The notes under the pieces were generated by a model. The model did no database searches. It had not been told where the DNA came from and saw only the letters and a list, made by a program, of their open reading frames with translations. Below are positions 1-8,891 of a stretch of 27,856 nucleotides of DNA, piece after piece. The first letter of the stretch is position 1, and each line of letters begins with the position of its first letter. Position numbers and translations under genes: made by a program. The DNA comes from a virus: the IMG/VR virus record IMGVR_UViG_3300046007_011228, positions 1 to 27,856 of that record; one strand, written 5' to 3'.

Positions 1-975
1 ATTTGCTGTTGGTGTTTGACCTAAAGAGAAATTATTTATAAAATCACCTATTTGATTAACTAAAGGAATGTTTGAATCAAAATCACATAAACTACTAGTA
101 TCTTTAGTACCAGAACCAAATATTATTTTTGTAAAACCTAAATCGGTATATTCAGTAATAAATTTTTTATCAACTGTAATCCATTTACCTGGTTTTACAC
201 CTGAATTATCAGTTATTTTATTATAATCCTCAACAAAAACTTTATTTTCAGCTAACGCATCAACTTCATACCATCTAAGACTTTGGTTTGAAAACTGACT
301 TAATGATGGTATTGTGTTTATATTGGTACCATCTAAGGTAATAATCGAATCAATTGATAAAACATTATCTTCTGGTAAAATTACTTCTAAAAATGGTCTT
401 ACATCTGAAATATTGATTACTTTTTTAAAGATTCTAGTAAAACCATTTGTAACTATTTCTCTTTTAGTTAAAGTATAATTTATAAGAGTTCCATTTGAAT
501 TAAAGTTTGGTATAATTAATCTGTTAGGTATACCATTGGTGTTGAATGGATTTGAAAAATCTATATCGTATAAATTCTCAAATATTTTACCAGCACCTGT
601 AACTTGAGAACCAGCGTTAATGATTGGTGCGTATGAAATGTCGAATGAATCACCTAGAACTGGAACTGTAACACTAAAATCAACTATTGTTACAGATGGT
701 CTTTTACCAGGAATCTTTAACCCAAACGTTCTAGCCATAGATAAAACGGATTTAGTTTGCTGTGCATAATCTATTTGAGTTTCTTGAAACATTCTATCAG
801 TGTTAAAAGAAAGCATATCACCAACAGCTGCATTTAATTCTAATAACATCATACCTACAGACGCGTCATTAAAATCATTAAAAATATCTGGGTAATATTG
901 TCTAGCCATATCGACTAAACCGCTTCTTATGTCTGCAAAGTTTCTGTAACCGTAATTTATTCCTTGGTTTGCCAT
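1..975 (-). CDS. 6: Baseplate wedge protein, gp6-like (N-terminal 325 residues; runs off the window)
   Basis: Open frame from an ATG at 975 to the left edge with no stop, so only the N-terminal 325 residues are visible; T4 gp6 is about 660. The start MANQGINYGYRNFADIRSG and the block reading SFNTDRMFQETQIDYAQ (about residues 55-71), followed by a lysine/glycine-rich LKIPGKRPS, fit the gp6/baseplate-J family, whose N-terminal part anchors the wedge and whose dimers form the inner baseplate ring. It begins 1 nt after the stop of the gp25-like gene, the usual gp25-gp6 pairing in contractile tails, so the two are probably translated together. The family call rests on motif pattern and neighbour; the C-terminal half cannot be checked here. 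Confidence 0.75.
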   Translation of the reverse strand, partial: MANQGINYGYRNFADIRSGLVDMARQYYPDIFNDFNDASVGMMLLELNAAVGDMLSFNTDRMFQETQIDYAQQTKSVLSMARTFGLKIPGKRPSVTIVDFSVTVPVLGDSFDISYAPIINAGSQVTGAGKIFENLYDIDFSNPFNTNGIPNRLIIPNFNSNGTLINYTLTKREIVTNGFTRIFKKVINISDVRPFLEVILPEDNVLSIDSIITLDGTNINTIPSLSQFSNQSLRWYEVDALAENKVFVEDYNKITDNSGVKPGKWITVDKKFITEYTDLGFTKIIFGSGTKDTSSLCDFDSNIPLVNQIGDFINNFSLGQTPTAN

Positions 976-976
976 T

Positions 977-1363
977 TTATAAATTTATTTGTATTAAGTC
1001 AGATGATTCAAATATATCATCTGTTATTGTGTAATCTATTGTAACTAAAACAGCATATTCATTCAAAGGTGATGGTTCTACTGTCAAATCATTTAACCTA
1101 ACTTGTGGTAAGTATTTTTTAACTGATGTTTCTATTTCGTTTTTAACATCATTAAATGTTAAACCGTCATAGGGTTCGTATATGTATTCTAATAAACTAG
1201 TCCCAAATTCTGGGTTATAGAGTCTTTGTCCTTTTCTAGTTAATAGTAAGTGTAACAAATCAGCTTTAACTGCTTTGTTATCAGTTTCCGTTAAGTCTAA
1301 GAAAAACCCTTTAGGACTATCTTTGAAGGGGTAATTAATGTTTATGTATACTCCGTTGGCCAT
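977..1363 (-). CDS. 25: Baseplate wedge protein, gp25-like (GPW/gp25 family)
   Basis: A 128-residue protein, close to the 132 of T4 gp25. The family hallmark is present: LLTRKGQRLYNPEFGTSLLE at about residues 39-58 (R-x-G-x-R followed by NPEFGT), after an N-terminal region with FKDSPKGFFLDL. gp25 binds the gp6 ring in the wedge core and, in T4 structures, helps connect wedge and sheath. The ATG start is preceded by the motif ATATTTATGAAATAAAG, a candidate phage late promoter, 15 nt upstream. The gp6-like gene follows 1 nt downstream. The older 'lysozyme' label for this family is not supported: no catalytic residues of a muramidase are evident. Confidence 0.9.
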   Translation of the reverse strand: MANGVYININYPFKDSPKGFFLDLTETDNKAVKADLLHLLLTRKGQRLYNPEFGTSLLEYIYEPYDGLTFNDVKNEIETSVKKYLPQVRLNDLTVEPSPLNEYAVLVTIDYTITDDIFESSDLIQINL

Positions 1364-1378
1364 AATGTTCTTTATTTC

Positions 1379-1386
1379 ATAAATAT
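1379..1386 (-). promoter_or_regulatory. Candidate late promoter motif before gp25
   Basis: The minus strand reads ATATTTATGAAATAAAG, with ATATTTAT at these positions, 15 nt before the gp25 ATG. The same 8-mer with a similar A-rich right half lies before five other genes in the window. Function is inferred from recurrence and position. Confidence 0.5.
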
Positions 1387-1422
1387 TATAATAAACTATT
1401 TTTATTAGTAAATATGTGAAAT

Positions 1423-1451
1423 AAAAAAAGGAGCCTTATAAGCTCCTTTTT
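1423..1451 (-). terminator. Rho-independent terminator after nrdA
   Basis: Perfect inverted repeat AAAAGGAGC (1442-1450 read on minus) / GCTCCTTTT (1426-1434) with a 7-nt loop, followed on the minus strand by an uninterrupted T run. It begins about 20 nt after the nrdA stop, so it ends the replication/nucleotide transcript and separates it from the late baseplate genes gp25-gp6. Confidence 0.9.
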
Positions 1452-1470
1452 ATATCTTTATTTTTAATCG

Positions 1471-3627
1471 TTACGTATGACAACCAAAGCATTCAAATTG
1501 AGAATCTTTTGGTTTTTCAACTTGGTTTGCTATTTGATTACTAGCTAATTTAGAATTTGCTTCTAATTTAGATTTAGTTCTAGTGTAATAAACACCAGTT
1601 TTAAGCCCACCTTTCCATGCGTACATAAGTGCGCTGGCTATTTTGCTGTATTTTGCATCAGAATGATAAACATTAAGTGATTGAGATTGGTCAACATATT
1701 TATTTCTAATTATTGATAAATCTAACAATACTCTTTGTGGAATTTCCCAAACATCTTTATATCTATTTCTAATCTCTTCTGGAATTTCAACAATGTTTTG
1801 AACACTACCTTGATTTTTAATTACTTTATCAATTATAGTTGAATCCCAAAGATTATTTTCAATTAATTCATTAACCAAATATTTGTTAACAACTAAAAAT
1901 TCCCCTTGACCAACTCTTCTGGTAAACAAATTTGCAGTTGCTGGTTCAAATGATTCAAACACACCTAACAAAATTGCTGATGAAGCTGTTGGCATCAAAC
2001 CTAATAACAAACTGTTATACATAGGAATTGGTTCACCCTCAGGTTTTGGTGACCAACCTTCAATGTATGTCTCACCTTTAGAGTATCGACTACCTTCCCA
2101 TGCTGGATAATTCTCACCTTTTTCTTCTGCCAATAACATAGATTCAATAACAGCTGTTTTGTACATTGTTTCGAATATATCTTTATTCCATTGTTTAGCT
2201 TCTTCGCTCTCAAAAGAGATTTTCCTTTTAGCAAAGAAATCAGCTAAACCTGCAACACCAATAGCTAACGCTCTTTGGTCTAAACCAGCTTTCTCACTCC
2301 AATTATCACTCCATTTGTTTTTGTCAATCACTTTGTTAAGTGCTCTAACAAGAACTCTAGTTGTTTGCGCGATAGTTTCTAACGTATCGTGTTCAGCTAA
2401 GTTAACAGATGCTAATGTACATTGTGGTGTGTATTTTGGTTTAGACGCTTGCATTACCTCAATACATAAGTTTGATTGTTTTATAGGCCCGATATTATCT
2501 TGCATATTACGTTTGTTCGCGTTGTCTTTGAACATAACATAAGGTCTACCACTTTCAACTTGTGATTTAATGATAGCATCAAAAATATCCTTAGGATTAA
2601 CTTTTTTACCTATACCTAAATCAACAGCTTTTTGATATTCAGCGTTGAACTTTTCACCATGTAAATTATATAATGGTTTTAAACCAGCTTTTTTAATGTC
2701 ATTAGGACAAAATAAATACCAATCTTCACCTTTCTCCAATTTGTCCATGAACAAATCATTTACAATGATTGATGTAAATAAATCTTTGGTTCTTAATTCA
2801 GCTGAACCAATTGGTAAAGTTAATTCTAAGAAATCCATAATATCTCTATGCCATAAAGATATATATAACGCGCAACTTCCAGAACGAGAACCTTGTTTAT
2901 AAAATCTCATTTTAGATTGAACCATATCGGCAAGTCTTACAACACCACCAGCGTTGCCTTGAAATGACTCTACCATGCTCTCTTTGCTACGAAGTGGGTC
3001 AATTAATAAACCAATACCAGAACCTTCTTTAGATGCCGCAGAAATCTTCTTAAGAGTTTCTTCGATACCTTCAAAAGAATCATCTTCTAAATGTGTAAGG
3101 TTACAGCTAATCATACCACCTCTTTTTTCAATACCAGCATTTGTATATGTTGGTGTTGCAAAATTACCTCTTTTAGATTTTAATTCTTCTAATAATTCTT
3201 CTCTGTCAATATCATTATCACCGTGTAAGTGCATACCTACTCTTTCGTACATACATGACGGTAATTCCAATGGTGTTTTATTTTCATCTCTCATTGAGTA
3301 TTTACTCAAGAATGTTGTTGCTGCAAAAAAATCATAAGTTAAGTCTACTGGTTGTAGTTCTTTACCTATTAATTTTGATTGGCGGCTTAATAATATACGA
3401 CCACCTAATAACGAATAATCTGGGTGTTGTATAATTTTATCAGCAGCTTTGAAAGCAATGACTTCGTCAATTTCAGTTGTTGTAATATTATCTGTAATTA
3501 ACGGAATTACTTCTTGGAATAACACATCAGAATCAATTTTTAACCCCTTGGCTTGTGTTTTAATTCTAGTTAGAATTTTGTTAGGCGTAAACGCCTGTGT
3601 CGTTTTGTCTCTTTTTACTATTTTCAT
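1471..3627 (-). CDS. nrdA: Class I ribonucleoside-diphosphate reductase, large subunit
   Basis: Reduces ribonucleotides to deoxyribonucleotides for phage DNA synthesis, with NrdB as radical partner. At 718 residues it is of class I size. An N-terminal ATP-cone (KIVKRDKTTQAFTPNKI, residues 2-18) suggests allosteric activity control. Catalytic residues are in place: Cys175 in MISCNL, Asn386-Cys388-Glu390 in SNLCIEV, Cys403 in PQCTLASVNL, the tyrosine pair in GVYYTRT near the C-terminus, and the C-terminal redox pair Cys713/Cys716 (CFGC). It starts 13 nt after nrdB with an A-rich leader and no clear Shine-Dalgarno, and a strong terminator follows. All key residues are present, so it should be active. 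Confidence 0.98.
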   Translation of the reverse strand: MKIVKRDKTTQAFTPNKILTRIKTQAKGLKIDSDVLFQEVIPLITDNITTTEIDEVIAFKAADKIIQHPDYSLLGGRILLSRQSKLIGKELQPVDLTYDFFAATTFLSKYSMRDENKTPLELPSCMYERVGMHLHGDNDIDREELLEELKSKRGNFATPTYTNAGIEKRGGMISCNLTHLEDDSFEGIEETLKKISAASKEGSGIGLLIDPLRSKESMVESFQGNAGGVVRLADMVQSKMRFYKQGSRSGSCALYISLWHRDIMDFLELTLPIGSAELRTKDLFTSIIVNDLFMDKLEKGEDWYLFCPNDIKKAGLKPLYNLHGEKFNAEYQKAVDLGIGKKVNPKDIFDAIIKSQVESGRPYVMFKDNANKRNMQDNIGPIKQSNLCIEVMQASKPKYTPQCTLASVNLAEHDTLETIAQTTRVLVRALNKVIDKNKWSDNWSEKAGLDQRALAIGVAGLADFFAKRKISFESEEAKQWNKDIFETMYKTAVIESMLLAEEKGENYPAWEGSRYSKGETYIEGWSPKPEGEPIPMYNSLLLGLMPTASSAILLGVFESFEPATANLFTRRVGQGEFLVVNKYLVNELIENNLWDSTIIDKVIKNQGSVQNIVEIPEEIRNRYKDVWEIPQRVLLDLSIIRNKYVDQSQSLNVYHSDAKYSKIASALMYAWKGGLKTGVYYTRTKSKLEANSKLASNQIANQVEKPKDSQFECFGCHT

Positions 3628-3640
3628 ATTTTATTATCAT

Positions 3641-4594
3641 TTAAAAATCTGCGTCAAACATTCCTTCAGTGGTTGTAGGTATTTCAACTCTAGTATACTC
3701 ACCATCTCTTTTTTCAAAAAAATTATTTTTAGCCGATAAACCAATTCTAGCCATATAGTCTAAAGGGTTTGTTACATTGAATTCCACATCACAACCAAAA
3801 TCATTAAGAACGATATCTGTTACATATTGTACGTAACGAACCATATCATCTTTTGTCATTCCTTGTAAACCATCTGGCATACTATCTTCAACAAATACTT
3901 TTTCTATTTCGTAACATCCTAAAATTATGTTTCTAAGTTCCTCTTTTGAAAGTTTGTAATCATCTTTCAAATAATTTTTATACAAGTTAAGTGCAAACTC
4001 ATAATGGAATGTTTCATCTCTTAAAATTAATTCGTTCATACCACCTAAACCTGGCATTTTATTCTTACTTCTAAACCAAAATACTCCAGAAAATACACTC
4101 GCGAATGAAATACCCTCTACACAAGCAAATGCAACTAATCTATGACCAAAAGACGGATGGTGAATCCAATTTTCAGCCCATGTTGCTTTTTTAGCAACCG
4201 CTTGGTTAGTTTCCATAGCATCGAATAACTCTTCTCTTTCGACTAAATTTTTAATATAGGTTTCAATTAATAGTGAATATCCATTTGCATGAACTTGTTC
4301 TATAAATGTTTGATGACCATAGAAATACTGAGCTTCTAACAACTCAACTTCGTTTAAGAAGTTAGTTGCTAGATTGTCAATAACTAGACCATCCGATATG
4401 GCAAAAAATGCCAATATGTTTTTTAAGTATGTTTTTTCAGCGTCTTTTAGACCCTCGAAATCATCTTTACTTAAATCAATTTCTTCAGCTACCCAAGTTT
4501 GGGCTTCAGCTTTTTTATACATTTGCCACAAATCATTATGTATGATTGGGAAAATAGAATATCTTTTTTTTACGGTACTGTCTTTTAAATACAT
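3641..4594 (-). CDS. nrdB: Class I ribonucleoside-diphosphate reductase, small subunit
   Basis: The radical-generating partner of NrdA, a di-iron ferritin-like helical protein of 317 residues. The six expected metal ligands can be picked out: Asp68 (AISDG), Glu99 and His102 (IEQVH), Glu160 (CVEG), Glu194 and His197 (RDETFH). Tyr106 sits four residues after His102, the position of the radical tyrosine in E. coli R2 (His118/Tyr122), so a class Ia-type tyrosyl radical enzyme is likely. The C-terminus, EGMFDADF, is acidic and aromatic, as expected for the tail that docks into NrdA. The start lies 2 nt after the helicase stop, pointing to translational coupling. Confidence 0.97.
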   Translation of the reverse strand: MYLKDSTVKKRYSIFPIIHNDLWQMYKKAEAQTWVAEEIDLSKDDFEGLKDAEKTYLKNILAFFAISDGLVIDNLATNFLNEVELLEAQYFYGHQTFIEQVHANGYSLLIETYIKNLVEREELFDAMETNQAVAKKATWAENWIHHPSFGHRLVAFACVEGISFASVFSGVFWFRSKNKMPGLGGMNELILRDETFHYEFALNLYKNYLKDDYKLSKEELRNIILGCYEIEKVFVEDSMPDGLQGMTKDDMVRYVQYVTDIVLNDFGCDVEFNVTNPLDYMARIGLSAKNNFFEKRDGEYTRVEIPTTTEGMFDADF

Positions 4595-4596
4595 GT

Positions 4597-6045
4597 TTAA
4601 ATTTCTTCTTTGTTTAAATTCTCGTTAATTAATGTGTTTAAAACAACCTCTTTATTCAAGATGTTATCTCTGTTTTGTTTTTGTTCATAAATTTCTCTAA
4701 CCCTTTGTTGTTCACTAACCTTCTTGTGTTCCTTTTGCTCTGAGTACGTTCTACCGCCTTTGTTTTCACCCATATCAATTTGAATTCTAGCATTATCAAA
4801 TGTAATATCTTGGAAAACAATACCGTCTTTACCAAATCTAGATTTTAGTATTGCCATTGTAGCAGTACCACTTTCTTTTTGGTCTAATGATTTAGCTATC
4901 GATACTATGAAGTGACCAATTTGACCTTTTTTGATTGAACCACCTATTTGGTCAGATTCAACAACATCGGCTTTAATTGAGCTTCTATTACCTTGAACGG
5001 CTGTCCATCCAGCTATATCAAATTCGGATAATAATGATTCAAATTGTCTCATTACACTACCCTCACCGACATTAGCATCTGTAAATTTTTTAGATGGTTC
5101 AACACAATCAATATAATCTAATAATACGATATCTGGTCTAAACCCTTGAGCTGAAAGCTTTCTTATATAATTTCTTATTACTGGTATAGTTGTTCCATCA
5201 CTTGAAAACTTTTTAAGTTTAAGAACACCTTGTTTAGTTTTCATAAGTTCAACCATTTCTTTAAGTTTGTCTTTATGTAAAGACAAATCGTTTAATGCAT
5301 AACCAGACCAACAAGCTAAGTGTTTTCTTTGAATTACTTTTGGATTATCTTCAAAGAAAATTTGTAATACATTTTTACCTAAATTCATAGCTGTGTTAGC
5401 AATTTTTGTTATCATTGTTGTTTTTCCAACACCAAAAGGTGCTAAGATAACCGCCAATTCACCCTTAGATAAACCACCATCCATAACTTCATCTAAACCT
5501 TCAATTCCTGTTGGTATAGGGTTACGGAAATCATCAACTAAAACATTATCAACATTTTCCAAAACATCAACTACATCATCTCTAGAATCACCATGTTCTA
5601 AAGCTTTTCTAAGTATTTTTTCACATTCATCATAACTGTCAATATCACCATTTTCAATAATTCTAGAAATTTCACCAACTGATTTTTTTAATTCTTGTTG
5701 TTTACAGAATTTCATAGCTGATTCTTGAACATAGATACTATCATTTAAATTAGAGTTTTCTATTTTTCTCAATTCTGAAATCAAAGCTCTTCTGTTTAAC
5801 TCGTCTGGAATTTTTTCCAATAAACGATATTCTAAACCTTGTTTATCTATAATCGTATCGTCTTGTTCTTTTGCATCAATTATAGTAGAAACTATTAAAC
5901 TTAAATTTGTATCTTTAAAGTATTTTGGGTCAATAATGTCTATAATTGAATTAGCAAACCTGCGGTCCGTTAGTAATTGTAATATTAATTTGTATTGGTA
6001 TTCGTTACCTAAATATGAAAAATCTTCTCTTAATTGTTTTGCCAT
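4597..6045 (-). CDS. 41: Replicative DNA helicase, DnaB/T4 gp41-like
   Basis: Hexameric 5'-3' helicase that unwinds DNA at the fork. It has 482 residues with a DnaB-type layout: a helical N-terminal domain (about 1-150, opening YLGNEYQYKLILQLL), a linker, and a RecA-like ATPase from about 175 (PTGIEGLDEVMDGGL). Walker A is APFGVGKTT (GVGKTT 205-210), Walker B is PDIVLLDYID (D310 and nearby), and WTAVQGNRSS is a plausible sensor segment. The C-terminal 60 residues are charged and probably disordered. It is followed at 2 nt by nrdB, and a candidate phage promoter motif lies 29 nt before its ATG. No primase gene is visible in this window. Confidence 0.93.
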   Translation of the reverse strand: MAKQLREDFSYLGNEYQYKLILQLLTDRRFANSIIDIIDPKYFKDTNLSLIVSTIIDAKEQDDTIIDKQGLEYRLLEKIPDELNRRALISELRKIENSNLNDSIYVQESAMKFCKQQELKKSVGEISRIIENGDIDSYDECEKILRKALEHGDSRDDVVDVLENVDNVLVDDFRNPIPTGIEGLDEVMDGGLSKGELAVILAPFGVGKTTMITKIANTAMNLGKNVLQIFFEDNPKVIQRKHLACWSGYALNDLSLHKDKLKEMVELMKTKQGVLKLKKFSSDGTTIPVIRNYIRKLSAQGFRPDIVLLDYIDCVEPSKKFTDANVGEGSVMRQFESLLSEFDIAGWTAVQGNRSSIKADVVESDQIGGSIKKGQIGHFIVSIAKSLDQKESGTATMAILKSRFGKDGIVFQDITFDNARIQIDMGENKGGRTYSEQKEHKKVSEQQRVREIYEQKQNRDNILNKEVVLNTLINENLNKEEI

Positions 6046-6074
6046 TTATATATAGTTTTTAAAACTGTGTAATT

Positions 6075-6082
6075 ATAAATAT
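6075..6082 (-). promoter_or_regulatory. Candidate phage promoter motif before the helicase
   Basis: The minus strand reads ATATTTATAATTACACA, sharing ATATTTATAA with motifs before gp25, the tape-measure region and others. It lies 29 nt before the helicase ATG and directly abuts the hairpin that ends the preceding gene, so it could restart transcription there. Confidence 0.4.
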
Positions 6083-6111
6083 GGTAAAGTAGTGTGAATA
6101 ACTACTTTACC
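6083..6111 (-). terminator. Stem-loop overlapping the stop codon of the 171-residue gene
   Basis: Perfect 11-bp inverted repeat GGTAAAGTAGT / ACTACTTTACC (6101-6111 with 6083-6093) with a 7-nt loop. The 5' arm contains the last codons and the TAG stop of the upstream gene. On the minus strand it is followed by ATATTTATAA rather than a T run, so it may be a weak terminator, a processing site or an mRNA-end stabiliser. Confidence 0.5.
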
Positions 6112-6617
6112 AAAAATTCTTTTTGAGATTTTTTCCAAGGCTTTGTTTTACTGTCAATCGTGTAAGTTTTTTGACTTAAATACGTTCTGATTTCACTCAT
6201 AATCTCTGGGATTATTTCTCTAACATCGACAGCGTATCTAATTTTAGGTGGAAAATTGTTTCCACTAAATTCAGTTTTAGCAACACACTTATCATCAATT
6301 TTAATTTCAAATTGAAAGTTGTCTTTTCTGTCAACAACATTTCTAATGTTGTCTTCGGTTTGTTGCATATATGGGTTGTAATTGTCCCACAAATAAGTTA
6401 ATGACTTTTTTTGTAAGTAACGCGGTATGATACCTAAAGAACCATGTTGTCCGTTATTCATTCCAGCAATAGATGCCATTAATTCTTTTAATTCCATAGA
6501 CTCTAATGATTCTTCATTAAAATCAAAAATGTTAAAATATCTTTGACACACAATATGGTCATTGATATATAAAATGAATTGATATCTCAATTCTTCGTTT
6601 TTATTATAATCGCTCAT
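6102..6617 (-). CDS. Conserved-looking protein of unknown function in the replication cluster
   Basis: I do not recognise this 171-residue protein. It is soluble, with no signal peptide or membrane segment. Two segments, RYQFILYINDHIVCQRYF (about 11-28) and FQFEIKIDDKCVAKTEF (about 101-117), have the same alternating beta pattern and similar wording (F-x-I-x-I-x-D-x-x-V/C), which suggests a duplicated beta domain. The middle has a glycine-rich NNGQHGSLGI. It starts 3 nt after the exonuclease stop and lies upstream of the helicase, so co-transcription with replication genes makes a replisome-associated role possible (for example a loader or accessory factor), but nothing in the sequence proves it. 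The stop codon is inside a strong hairpin. Confidence 0.8.
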   Translation of the reverse strand: MSDYNKNEELRYQFILYINDHIVCQRYFNIFDFNEESLESMELKELMASIAGMNNGQHGSLGIIPRYLQKKSLTYLWDNYNPYMQQTEDNIRNVVDRKDNFQFEIKIDDKCVAKTEFSGNNFPPKIRYAVDVREIIPEIMSEIRTYLSQKTYTIDSKTKPWKKSQKEFLVK

Positions 6618-6620
6618 TTT

Positions 6621-7673
6621 TTAAATTGTTTTTGTTTCTCTAGTAATTAATTCTTTAAATGGTATAAGGTAGTTTTCATATCTAGTTTCACCTATCAATT
6701 TTCTTAAACCATCTTTTTCCATGTAACTAAGAACATTCTTGATGCTTCGACCATTTGGGTCTAAATCACCTTCAATTAGAAGTTCTAACTCTCTTTCGCT
6801 ATCTTTTGTCATAAATGGATTTTTTAAATCTACTAATTTATAATTTATTTCATAGATTTTATCACCCAACACACTATCCGTTACTTTGTTGATAATGTTG
6901 TCTAATACTGCTAGAGGTTTCTTTTTTTGCTCAGCTCTTTCTTTTTGTATTTCTTTTGCTCTTTCAATTATTTGGGTTAAACTTACTTTTCGTTCTTTTA
7001 ATTCTGGGAAGTGTTTTACCAACGTATCTTCACCTAAACTCTTAATACCTTTGATTGAATCTGAATTATCTCCAACCATTGATTTTACCAAAGCGGCATT
7101 TTCTAAATGATAACAAAAATACGAAGAAAAATTGACATTATCAACATAATTTTTTAAACGTAGGAAATAAATTCTAACATCTTCAGAAATTAATTGCGCC
7201 ATGTCCGTATCATTGGTGCATATTGTTATTTTTTCATTTTGTTTTTTGTTTAGACAATAATAAGCTATGAAGTCATCACTTTCAACGACCTCATGTTTTA
7301 ATTGTCTAATAAATAATTCTTCTAGATATTGCATCACAACTCTTCTTTCGCGAAGTTCATCTTCGTCTATTGGTTGCGTGCCATTTAAGTAGTCTTTCCC
7401 TCTACTGCTCTTGTAGGGGCTATATATTTCATATCTTAATTTACCACTAAAATTACCATCCCAAAAAACATATACTTTATGATACATGTTCTCAGTTAAT
7501 AATTTTCTTACCATGGTTAGGAATTGGTAAATACCACCAATATGTTCTCCTTTGTAGTTGTATTCACCCTTGGCACCGAAATACCCTGATTTGAACAGGG
7601 CATTTCCGTCTACCAATAAAGTGTTTTGTATTTTTTGTCTTATTTCACCATTCTTAGGTGGTCTTTTATTCAC
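6621..7673 (-). CDS. rnh: 5'-3' exonuclease / RNase H, T4 Rnh (FEN-1) family
   Basis: Flap/5' nuclease that removes RNA primers and processes Okazaki fragments. The 350 residues carry the FEN-type acidic metal sites in order: Asp22 (LLVDGNALF), Asp72 (FWDGNF), Glu131 and Asp133/134 (VESDDF), Asp155/157 (CTNDTDMAQ), Asp202/205 (VGDNSDSIKGIKSLG), the last also being the helix-hairpin-helix region. T4 Rnh has 305 residues. The frame has no ATG before the catalytic VDGNAL, so a GTG at 7673 is the best start; an ATG four bases upstream is out of frame and meets TGA after two codons. The next gene follows after 3 nt. The family call is firm; whether it acts mainly on RNA or flaps cannot be read from sequence. 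Confidence 0.92.
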   Translation of the reverse strand: MNKRPPKNGEIRQKIQNTLLVDGNALFKSGYFGAKGEYNYKGEHIGGIYQFLTMVRKLLTENMYHKVYVFWDGNFSGKLRYEIYSPYKSSRGKDYLNGTQPIDEDELRERRVVMQYLEELFIRQLKHEVVESDDFIAYYCLNKKQNEKITICTNDTDMAQLISEDVRIYFLRLKNYVDNVNFSSYFCYHLENAALVKSMVGDNSDSIKGIKSLGEDTLVKHFPELKERKVSLTQIIERAKEIQKERAEQKKKPLAVLDNIINKVTDSVLGDKIYEINYKLVDLKNPFMTKDSERELELLIEGDLDPNGRSIKNVLSYMEKDGLRKLIGETRYENYLIPFKELITRETKTI

Positions 7674-7700
7674 GACATTTCTTTTTAAATGTTAATACTA

Positions 7701-8810
7701 TTAAGCTGACATGTCTTTGCCAGTTAACCCAATTTCTTCTTTCTCAATGATAAAATCATCATACTCAGTATTCAAATGAGCTTTGATAAACTCTTTGTGT
7801 TGGTCTTTGTAATCATTAATTTTATCTGGGGCCCAATACCCATGTGGTGTAGAAGCAATTTTACCCTTCTGAACAACACCATTTACTTGGTTCTTTTCGC
7901 ATCTAACGCGAGTTTCAACACCAAATTCATATTCCTCACCACCTAATGTAGCTTTAAGTTTCTCAGTACTATGTGTTAATATACCACCAAAGTGAACAAT
8001 AAGTCTTGGAGAATAGAAGAAAGCTTCACCACCTTTGTGTTTGATAACTTTATTTTCATTATCAAGCCATATTTGTTGTACCACAGCAAATGTAGCGGTA
8101 TAAGGTGAATCTTCGTTTCTAGACGCTGGGATTCTGTAATTGATAAGAGATTTAAAACAATTCGCCAAAGCACCAGCAGTCCATTGGTTATTTGTCGTTT
8201 TTGAAGTAGCTCCTTTGAAACAGTTGATTGAACCTACTGAATCCCAAAAGAATGCTACGTCTCTTGGTAATACACCTTCTTGTTGTTTATCTAAGATATA
8301 ATGCATGTGTGTTGATATATCTTCAACTACTGGTTCATATCTTAATGGTTTAGTACCCATTTTGCTATGTTGATGGTCATAATTTTGATAACGCTTTAAC
8401 AAATCTGAGTTTCTCATAAAGATAAAATCACCCTTGTAATTTGTTATTTCACCTGTTTCTTCATCAACAACTTCTTCGTATTTAACTCCGATGTTTCTAG
8501 CATGTTCCCAGTTCCAGTTACCTTCTGTTTCGTAGATAATAGGTAGGATACCTAATTTTTGACAACCAGCAACACCTTCATATATTGCAGTTGATTTTCC
8601 AGTGTTCGAATAACCTCTAAAACTGGTAAAGAATCCAATTGGAATACCTGGAATCTTTAATGCGTCATGGAATGCTTCTGATAATGGAATCCATGATAAT
8701 TCTTTGTCTTTGACAACATTGTCTAATCCTTCACTTTCTTTAAAATCATCTAAATTAAATTCTTTTTTTGCAATTGTTGTTTTACTTGTTTTGGTAGGTT
8801 TTACCGCCAT
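7701..8810 (-). CDS. uvsX: RecA-like recombinase UvsX
   Basis: Strand-exchange ATPase for recombination-dependent replication and repair, 369 residues (T4 UvsX 391). Walker A is GYSNTGKST at 66-74, with the family-typical IYETEG (92-97) following one strand later; Walker B is DVAFFWDSVG at 184-193. LLKRYQNYD and the later FAVVQQIW segment fit the RecA core, and the acidic C-terminal region may limit DNA entry as in RecA. Its gene follows the ssDNA-binding protein and the HNH insertion, with a terminator hairpin between, so it probably has its own promoter or is reached by read-through. The leader is A-rich (ATATTTAAAAATG) and lacks a Shine-Dalgarno. Confidence 0.95.
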   Translation of the reverse strand: MAVKPTKTSKTTIAKKEFNLDDFKESEGLDNVVKDKELSWIPLSEAFHDALKIPGIPIGFFTSFRGYSNTGKSTAIYEGVAGCQKLGILPIIYETEGNWNWEHARNIGVKYEEVVDEETGEITNYKGDFIFMRNSDLLKRYQNYDHQHSKMGTKPLRYEPVVEDISTHMHYILDKQQEGVLPRDVAFFWDSVGSINCFKGATSKTTNNQWTAGALANCFKSLINYRIPASRNEDSPYTATFAVVQQIWLDNENKVIKHKGGEAFFYSPRLIVHFGGILTHSTEKLKATLGGEEYEFGVETRVRCEKNQVNGVVQKGKIASTPHGYWAPDKINDYKDQHKEFIKAHLNTEYDDFIIEKEEIGLTGKDMSA

Positions 8811-8842
8811 TTTTAAATATTATTATTCCCTTGTTATTTTAG

Positions 8843-8877
8843 ACCAAAAATGGAGCAATTTCTCACTCCATTTTGGT
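8843..8877 (-). terminator. Rho-independent terminator after the ssb/HNH unit
   Basis: On the minus strand ACCAAAATGGAG pairs with CTCCATTTTTGGT (one bulged base) around a 10-nt loop; the second arm carries a T5 tract but no long T tail. It lies just after the vestigial LPF-stop codons at 8895-8909, so it was plausibly the original terminator of the ssDNA-binding protein gene. Confidence 0.65.
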
Positions 8878-8891
8878 TAATACACTTTCTT

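Noticed and set aside
977-1363. Annotating the gp25-like protein as a lysozyme
   Set aside because: The historical name of the family is misleading; the residues seen are structural and no muramidase active site is present.
2159-3337. Three plus-strand open frames across nrdA
   Set aside because: All are antisense to conserved catalytic segments of nrdA and have no promoter or coupling.
7976-8173. 65-codon minus-strand frame inside uvsX
   Set aside because: Out of frame within a well-conserved recombinase core; no start signal.
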